Assembly (NCBI GenBank): GCA_963835595.1
Contig: CAWIGL010000002.1
Coordinates: 1,364,001-1,428,000 of the forward strand
Source: CAWEPK01 sp963835595
GTDB taxonomy: Bacteria > Desulfobacterota > Syntrophorhabdia > Syntrophorhabdales > WCHB1-27
Length of the DNA stretch: 64,000 nucleotides
Direction: 5' to 3'
Under the pieces are notes generated by a model that saw only the letters and a program-made list of their open reading frames with translations, did not search any database and was not told the origin of the DNA. Position numbers and translations under genes: made by a program. Shown in pieces: positions 58,794 through 64,000 of this stretch. The number at the start of each line of letters is the position of its first letter. Positions within the stretch are counted from its first letter, which is position 1.

Positions 58794-60423
58794 GCGCAGA
58801 CGAGAGAACAGGTGCATTGCCGGGGATCGAGGGATTCAGGGGTGAGGACTGCCTCGATTCCGCGACGCTCGGCCTTTTCGCCGAAGGGAAGCTGCACGAG
58901 CAGAAAAAGGAGGCCGCCGCAGGCCACCTCCTCGCATGTCCCTATTGCCTCAAGCAGCTCAACGACATGATGGAGATGCTCTATTGCGAGAAGCTTCCCA
59001 AAAAGCTCTCGCCGAGGCTTGCCGGGAGGCTCAGGAGGCTCTGCCCGGAGGCGGGGGAAAAAAGGTCCCGGAGCGGCATAAGGCAGAGGCTCACCGAAAA
59101 GCTCAAGGCCCTGTTCGCATCCTCGTCCAGTTGGCGGCGATACGGGGCAATCGGCGTGGCCGGCGCGTTCGTCGCAGTCGTAGCCTGTCTTTCCTTCATC
59201 TTGAGGCCTGCGCCCTCGACGTCGGCCGGTCCCCGGATCGACTCCCGCTCCTTCGTCAACGTCCAGGCCCTCGACACCGAAGGGAGGGTCGTAAGGGCGA
59301 CAGCAGGCGTCGTTGTCGACCCGGGGGGGATTCTGGCGTCGAGCCTCCACCCCCTCGCCGGAGGGAGCGTCATCCAGGTAACGCTCAAGGACGGCAAGAC
59401 CTACCGGACTGCCAGCGTGTGGAAGGACGAGGACAGGGACCTTGCTGTCATGAAGATAGACGACGAATCGCTCCCCCCGATGCCCATCGGGGACATAGGC
59501 CGGGGGGTCGTCGGGCAGACCGTCTTGCTCGTGCCCGACCGTTACCCGGCAGACCGGCGCTTCAAGGAATCGGTCGTGCGCGCGCTAAGCGCGGTTCCGG
59601 GGAGGCGCAGGGGGGGTCCGATCCGCTACATCCAGCTCTCGACAGCAGGGGCGAAGGGCGCAGGGGAAGCTATAATAGACAGGCAGGGGAAGCTGCTCGG
59701 CCTCGTCATAGCGCAGGAGAAGGGCGCGAGCCTTGCGGTGCCCGTCGGCGACGCGGCCAGGCTGGCCCAGGAAGGCAGGGCAGTGCCGGTGGCCGAGCTG
59801 AAGGGCATGAAATTTTCCCAGGAGGCCCTCGACCTGTACATGAAAGGGATACTTGCGCGCGACGGCGAGCAGTGGGACGAGGCAATCGACTGCCTCAAGA
59901 AGGCGGTCGGCGCTCAACCCGAACCTGGCGGGCGCCCGCATGGAGCTTGGCTACGCGTACTATAAAAAGGGCCTGTACGACCTGGAGAGCGGGGGAATAC
60001 GAGGAGGTGCTGAAGATCGACCCCCGGAACGGGGAGGCCCTCTTCAGCCTTGCAATGTGCCTCCAGATGAAGGGGGAATACAAGACGGCAATAGAGAATT
60101 ATGAAAAAATCATCGCCGCGGACCCGAAGGACGCAGAGGCGCAGTACCAGATCGGCCTTGCCCAACTGGCCCTGGGCAACAAAAAGAAGGCGATGGCCGT
60201 CTACGACAGGCTCAAGGCGCTCGATGCCGGCTATGCCGATATGCTGCGGCGGCTCATAGGCCGCCAGGACAGACTTGATCTTCCTGACCGAATATGTTCG
60301 GTCAGGGCTGACTTCGTCTTCCTGACCGAATATTCCTTGATCTTCTCTTTCACCCGCGCGTACCTGGACGCGACCGTGCCGAGGGAAATGCCCAGGATAT
60401 CGGCAATCTCCCTGTCTTTATAG
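58790..60423 (+). CDS. Membrane anti-sigma-like protein with inactive trypsin-like domain and TPR repeats, two frameshifts
   Basis: Order of parts: an anti-sigma zinc-finger-like region (residues about 20-70, GHLLACPYC with His-x3-Cys-x2-Cys), one membrane segment (AIGVAGAFVAVVACLSFIL), a DegP/trypsin-like domain and TPR repeats. The protease part keeps His (LASSLHPLAGG) and Asp (DEDRDLAVMKID), but the usual GNSGG reads KGAGE, so the nucleophile Ser is missing. Frames change near 59908 (to ALNPNLAGARMELGYAYYKK) and near 59990 (to AGEYEEVLKIDPRNGEALFS). The C-terminal limit is uncertain because the third frame runs over a hairpin into the convergent sigma gene. It is the probable partner of that sigma factor. 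Confidence 0.65.
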
Positions 60424-60898
60424 CCCTCCATCTTCATAAGGAGCACCTGCCTCGTCTCCAGCGGGGAGCCTTCGAGCACCGTCTTTATGATCTGCATCTG
60501 CTCGTCCCGCTTCGTCCCGGCGGTGTACCGCTCGCCCCCTGGTCCGTCGTCGCCTGCGCAGACCCCAGCCCGTCCCGGTCCCTTTCCTGGTCGAGGGAGA
60601 GCCGCCCCCTCCAGTCCCTCTCCGAGCTCAGGTACGTGCGCGCCTCGTTCAGCACGATCTGTTTGAGATAGGCGAGGAACTCGTACCTGGTCGAGCCGCG
60701 GAAATTCTTCAGCCCTCCCTTGAGCAGCTTGGAAAACGTATTCTGGATGATGTCTTCCTTCTCCTGCGGGGACAGGTCGGGGACCGCCCGGTTCAAGATG
60801 TTCATTGCCACGGGCGCGTATTCAGTGAAAAAGACCTTCCAGGCAACGCCGTCAGCCGAAAGACAGGCCTTTATGACTGAAAGCACGTCCTCGATCAT
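60231..60898 (-). CDS. ECF-type RNA polymerase sigma factor, frameshifted
   Basis: The sigma-2 region reads LSPQEKEDIIQNTFSKLLKG and YEFLAYLKQIVLNEARTYL. The sigma-4 helix-turn-helix reads GYKDREIADILGISLGTVAS followed by RYARVKEKIKEY. The two lie in different frames joined near 60534-60538, where a run of five G (minus strand) should be six. The corrected linker reads QGGERYTAGTKRDEQMQIIK. The C-terminus past KIKEYS is doubtful. It is convergent with the anti-sigma-like gene and probably controlled by it. Confidence 0.75.
60284..60307. terminator. Perfect hairpin between convergent sigma and anti-sigma genes
   Basis: CCTGACCGAA (60284-60293) pairs with TTCGGTCAGG (60298-60307) around TATG. 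TTCCTGACCGAATAT recurs at about 60320-60334. It is probably a bidirectional terminator, although both adjacent open frames nominally read through it. Confidence 0.5.
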
Positions 60899-61032
60899 GT
60901 TATCCGCTATTTTACAGCGGGGATGGGATATTTGAAACAGAAATCTCTATCTGGGGCCAATTGTCTCATCCGGGGACGGTCATGCCCTTCCGGGTCCTTC
61001 CGCGCAGACTCGCTGGCATAAGCCTCCGGGCG

Positions 61033-64000
61033 TTATCCGTCGGACCCGATGTTGTTGTCCATGGCATCCACAGGCATTGACTCCTCCGCCTTCGGCAGGC
61101 GGTCGGTCGGCCTGGCCCACCAGACGTAAAAGGTGGGCAGCAGGAAGACGCTGAGGATGAGGTCGGTGATCAGGCCGCCGACGATGACGATGGCGAAGGG
61201 CCGCTGGGAATCGGACCCTATGGCGTGCGACATGGCGGCCGGCAGGAGGCCGAGGGTCGCCACGAGCATAGTCATCATGATCGGCCTCAGGCGGCGCGTC
61301 GCCCCTTCGATGGCTGCGTCGATGATCGAATAGCCCCTTGCGCGCAACTGGTTGATGTAGACGACCATGACGACGCCGATCTGGACGGAGACCCCGAAGA
61401 GGGCGAGGAAGCCCACCCCGGAGGAGACGCTGAAGTGCGTGCCGGTCACGAGCAGCGCCAGAAGGCCGCCTATGGGCGCCATAGCAAGGGTCACGAGGTT
61501 GAGGCAGGCCCATTTGGCAGAGCCGAAGGCAAAATAGATGATCATGAATATGAGGAAGATCGTCAGCGGGCACGATAACGGCAAGACGCGCCTCGGCCCG
61601 CTTCTGGCTCTCGTACTCGCCCATCCAGCTTATCGAGTAGCCGGGCGGAAGCTTAACCTGCTTTGTTGACCTTCTCTATCGCCTCCTCGACCGTGCTGCC
61701 CAAGTCGCGGCCGCGGACGCTGTACTTGATGGCCACATAGCGCCTGTTCCCCTCCCGGTAGATCTCGGCGGCGCCGTCTCTCGTCTCCACCTTGCAGAGC
61801 TGGGCAAGGGAGACCCTTTCGCCCGAAGGTGAAAGGAGGCGGATGTTCTCAAGGGCCTCCTTCGTGTCGCGGTACGCCGGAAGGTAGCGCATGACGAGGT
61901 CGTAGCGCCGCTCGCCCTGGAGCACCTGGCGTGAGGGCGTTGCCGCCCGGCGGCCGTCTGGATGGCGTCCTGCACGTCGGCGACGTTGATCTGGTAGCGG
62001 GCGGCCTGCTCGCGGTCGACGACGAAATTGAGGTTCGGCTGGCCGACGACGCGGAAGAGCCCGAGGTCCTTGATCCCTTTCACGTGCCTCATGATCGCTG
62101 ACGACCTCGTCGCCTTTTTCCTCCAGCACCCGGAGGTCGTCGCCGTAGATCTTCGTGGCGAGCTGCCCCTTCACCCCGCTGACCGCCTCTTCCATGTTGT
62201 CCTCGATCGGCTGGGAGAAGTTCCAGATGACACCCGGCATCTTCCTGAGCTCCCGGTTCATGGCGGCGATAAGCTCCTCCTTGTCCTTGTGGAAGACGGG
62301 CCGCCACTTTCCCTTCGGCTTCAGGTTGACGCAGTATTCCGTGTTGAAAAAACCCGTGGTGTCGAGGCCGTCGTCGGGCCGCCCCACCTGGCTCGTCGTA
62401 ATCGTGACCTCCGGGAAGGAGGCGAGCACCACCCGCGCCTGGTTGGCCACCCGGATGCCCTCGGTCGGCCCGGTGCTCGGCGCGAGCGTGCCGCGCACCC
62501 AGATCGCGCCCTCGTCGAGGTGGGGCAGGAATTCCGACCCTATGACATCCGCTCAGCGCCAGGTAAGTGCTCGCGCACAGGGCGAGCCCCGCGACCGCGG
62601 TCATTACCTTGGGGCGGAGGACGGACCAGGAGAGGGCCTGGCGGTAGTGGCCCGTGAGCCAGACAACCACCGGGTTGTGCCACTCCGGCGTCTCCTTCTT
62701 GAACAGGAAACTGACGAGGACGGGCGCGATCGTGATGGAGAATATCATGGCGCCCAGGAGCGCGAAGCCGACCGTCCAAGCCATGGGCTTGAAGAGGCGG
62801 CCCTCGACGCGCTGAAGGGTGAAGATCGGGATATAGCCGCTTATGATGATGGCTATGGCGTAAAAGACGGGCCTCTGCACCTCATGTGAGGCGGCCCGGA
62901 TCCGGTCCATGACCGTGGAGGCAGGGTCCTTGTGGCCAAGGTGGCGGATGATGTTCTCCACCATCACGACCGTCCCGTCGACGACCATGCCGAAGTCGAG
63001 GGCGCCTAAGGACAGAAGGTTCGCCGGTATCTTCCGCAGGTCGAGGCAGATCGACGCGAAGAGAAGCGAAAAGGGGATCGTCAGCGCGACGATGAGGGCG
63101 GCCCGGATATTCCCCAGAAAGAGGAGAAGCACGACAGTGACGAGGATGAGACCTTCCGTAAGGTTATGGAGGACCGTGTCGGGTCGTATAGTGGACGAGG
63201 TCGCTCCTGTCGTTGAACGGCACGACCTTGACGCCGGCAGGCAGGATGCGGCTGTTCAGCTCCTCGACTTTCTCGTGGACGGCCTCCAGGGTCGAGTCGA
63301 AACTGGCGCCTTTCCGCATGAGGACGATGCCGGAGACGACGTCGTCGTTGTCGATGATCTTCCCGTCTTCCCGATGGATGGCCCTGCCGAACTGGCCGAG
63401 GCGTATCTTCGGGCCCTGGGAGACGACAGCGATGTCCTTGATGCGCACGGGCGTGCCGTTCTTCGTCGTGATGACCGTATTCTCGATGTCTGCCCGTCGT
63501 GCGCACGAGCCCGACCTCGCGCACGTTGATCTGCTGCATGCCCGCCTCGATGAAGCTGCCGCCGGCGTTCACGTTGTTGTTCGCGAGCTGCTGCTCCACC
63601 TGGCCTATGCGAAAGGCCGTAAGAGACGAGCTTCGCCGGGTCTACGCGCACCTGGTACTCCCTCGTGGGACCGCCGAAGCTCGACACGTCGACGACGTTG
63701 GGGACGGACTTGAACTGCTTGACGAGCACCCAGTCCTGGAGGGACTTCAGCTCCATCGCGTCGTAGGCGGGGTTCGTGCTCCTGAGCGTATAGAAGTAGA
63801 TCTGGCCGACGGGGCTGAAATCGGGGCCGATATTGGGCTGGAGGCCCTGCGGGAGGCTCACCATCGAGATGCGCTCCAGGACCTTCTGCCTGTTCCAGTC
63901 GTTGCTGGAGTCGTCGTCGAAGATGAGGATCACGACGGACAGGCCGGCAAGGGAGACGGAGCGGAGGTGGGTAAGCTGCGGTATCCCGTTCATGGCCGTC
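61033..64000 (-). CDS. RND heavy-metal efflux permease, CzcA/CusA family, partial and with about eight frameshifts
   Basis: Inner-membrane proton-driven pump of a tripartite metal efflux system. The fragments, read leftward, cover nearly the whole protein: porter domain start (MNGIPQLTHLRSVSLAGLSV), FGGPTREYQVRVDPAKLVSY, TM2-6 with GALDFGMVVDGTVVMVENII and RLFKPMAWTVGFALLGAMIF, GSEFLPHLDEGAIWVRG, the second porter, and TM8-12 with VGFLALFGVSVQIGVVMVVY and GATRRLRPIMMTMLVATLGL. Frame changes occur near 63618, 63495, 63180, 62550, 62097, 61945, 61658 and 61585. No stop lies inside conserved text when frames are joined. The first roughly 70 residues lie beyond the window. The metal is unknown. 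Confidence 0.8.

Noticed and set aside
61033..64000. RND pump as a genuine decayed pseudogene
   Set aside because: All frames carry conserved sequence without internal stops or lost motifs. Dense single-base shifts at the window end fit sequence error better.
1..64000. tRNA, rRNA or tmRNA genes
   Set aside because: I looked for the T-loop GTTCGAnTC and CCA-type ends and for rRNA-conserved stretches and saw none convincing. A covariance search would be decisive.

Overview
This 64-kb window is GC-rich, densely coded bacterial chromosome. It carries benzoyl-CoA ring-cleavage genes (cyclohexadienoyl-CoA hydratase, hydroxycyclohexenoyl-CoA dehydrogenase, oxocyclohexenoyl-CoA hydrolase), a UbiD-type decarboxylase, TRAP/TAXI and Liv transporters, a carboxyspermidine-type polyamine operon and a desulforedoxin-like domain. 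I infer an anaerobic aromatic-degrading Desulfobacterota member close to Syntrophorhabdus or Syntrophus. That placement rests on gene content alone. No rRNA, tRNA, complete insertion sequence, prophage or CRISPR array was recognised.

Layout. 0-5 kb: gltX-smc, read leftward. 5.5-20.1 kb: thirteen leftward genes headed by a GntR/FCD regulator. They encode a UbiD decarboxylase, a SsuABC-type importer, a PreA-like Fe-S reductase, three RraA-fold proteins, an Fe-S dehydratase-like protein, a fumarate-reductase-like flavoprotein and a TAXI-TRAP importer. It looks like one catabolic unit of unknown substrate. 20.2-22.4 kb: panBCD behind a structured leader that ends in an intrinsic terminator. 22.6-26.7 kb: a small coiled-coil protein, a TIM-barrel epimerase and a TadE/TadE/TadG-like trio. 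27.3-35.7 kb: uvrA-kdsB, hsp20, a PP2C phosphatase, an isochorismatase, a histone-H1-like/desulforedoxin fusion, a cyclophilin-like protein and a metallophosphoesterase. 35.8-39.1 kb: livHMGF without a binding protein. 39.2-45.5 kb: a TPP enzyme divergent from a polyamine operon (XRE-cupin regulator, pyruvoyl arginine decarboxylase, agmatinase, carboxyspermidine dehydrogenase and decarboxylase). 45.7-53.8 kb: a cupin, then a leftward SDR-had-oah block and a second block, dch-M24 peptidase-TIM barrel-radA, whose genes overlap. 54-57.8 kb: glmM, MNT-HEPN and VapBC toxin-antitoxin pairs, an ABC ATPase. 58.6-64 kb: a membrane anti-sigma/inactive protease/TPR protein convergent with an ECF sigma factor, then a CzcA-type RND pump running off the right edge.

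Three general points. A dispersed repeat of about 45 bp occurs at least five times between genes, and two inverted pairs each enclose one short gene. Several genes are split by single-base shifts, while both halves still read as conserved protein. These shifts are very dense beyond 58 kb, so sequence error is more likely than gene decay. Clear sigma70-type promoters, several with overlapping palindromes, can be read ahead of gltX, hsp20, the liv operon, the polyamine operon, the SDR-had-oah block and vapBC.
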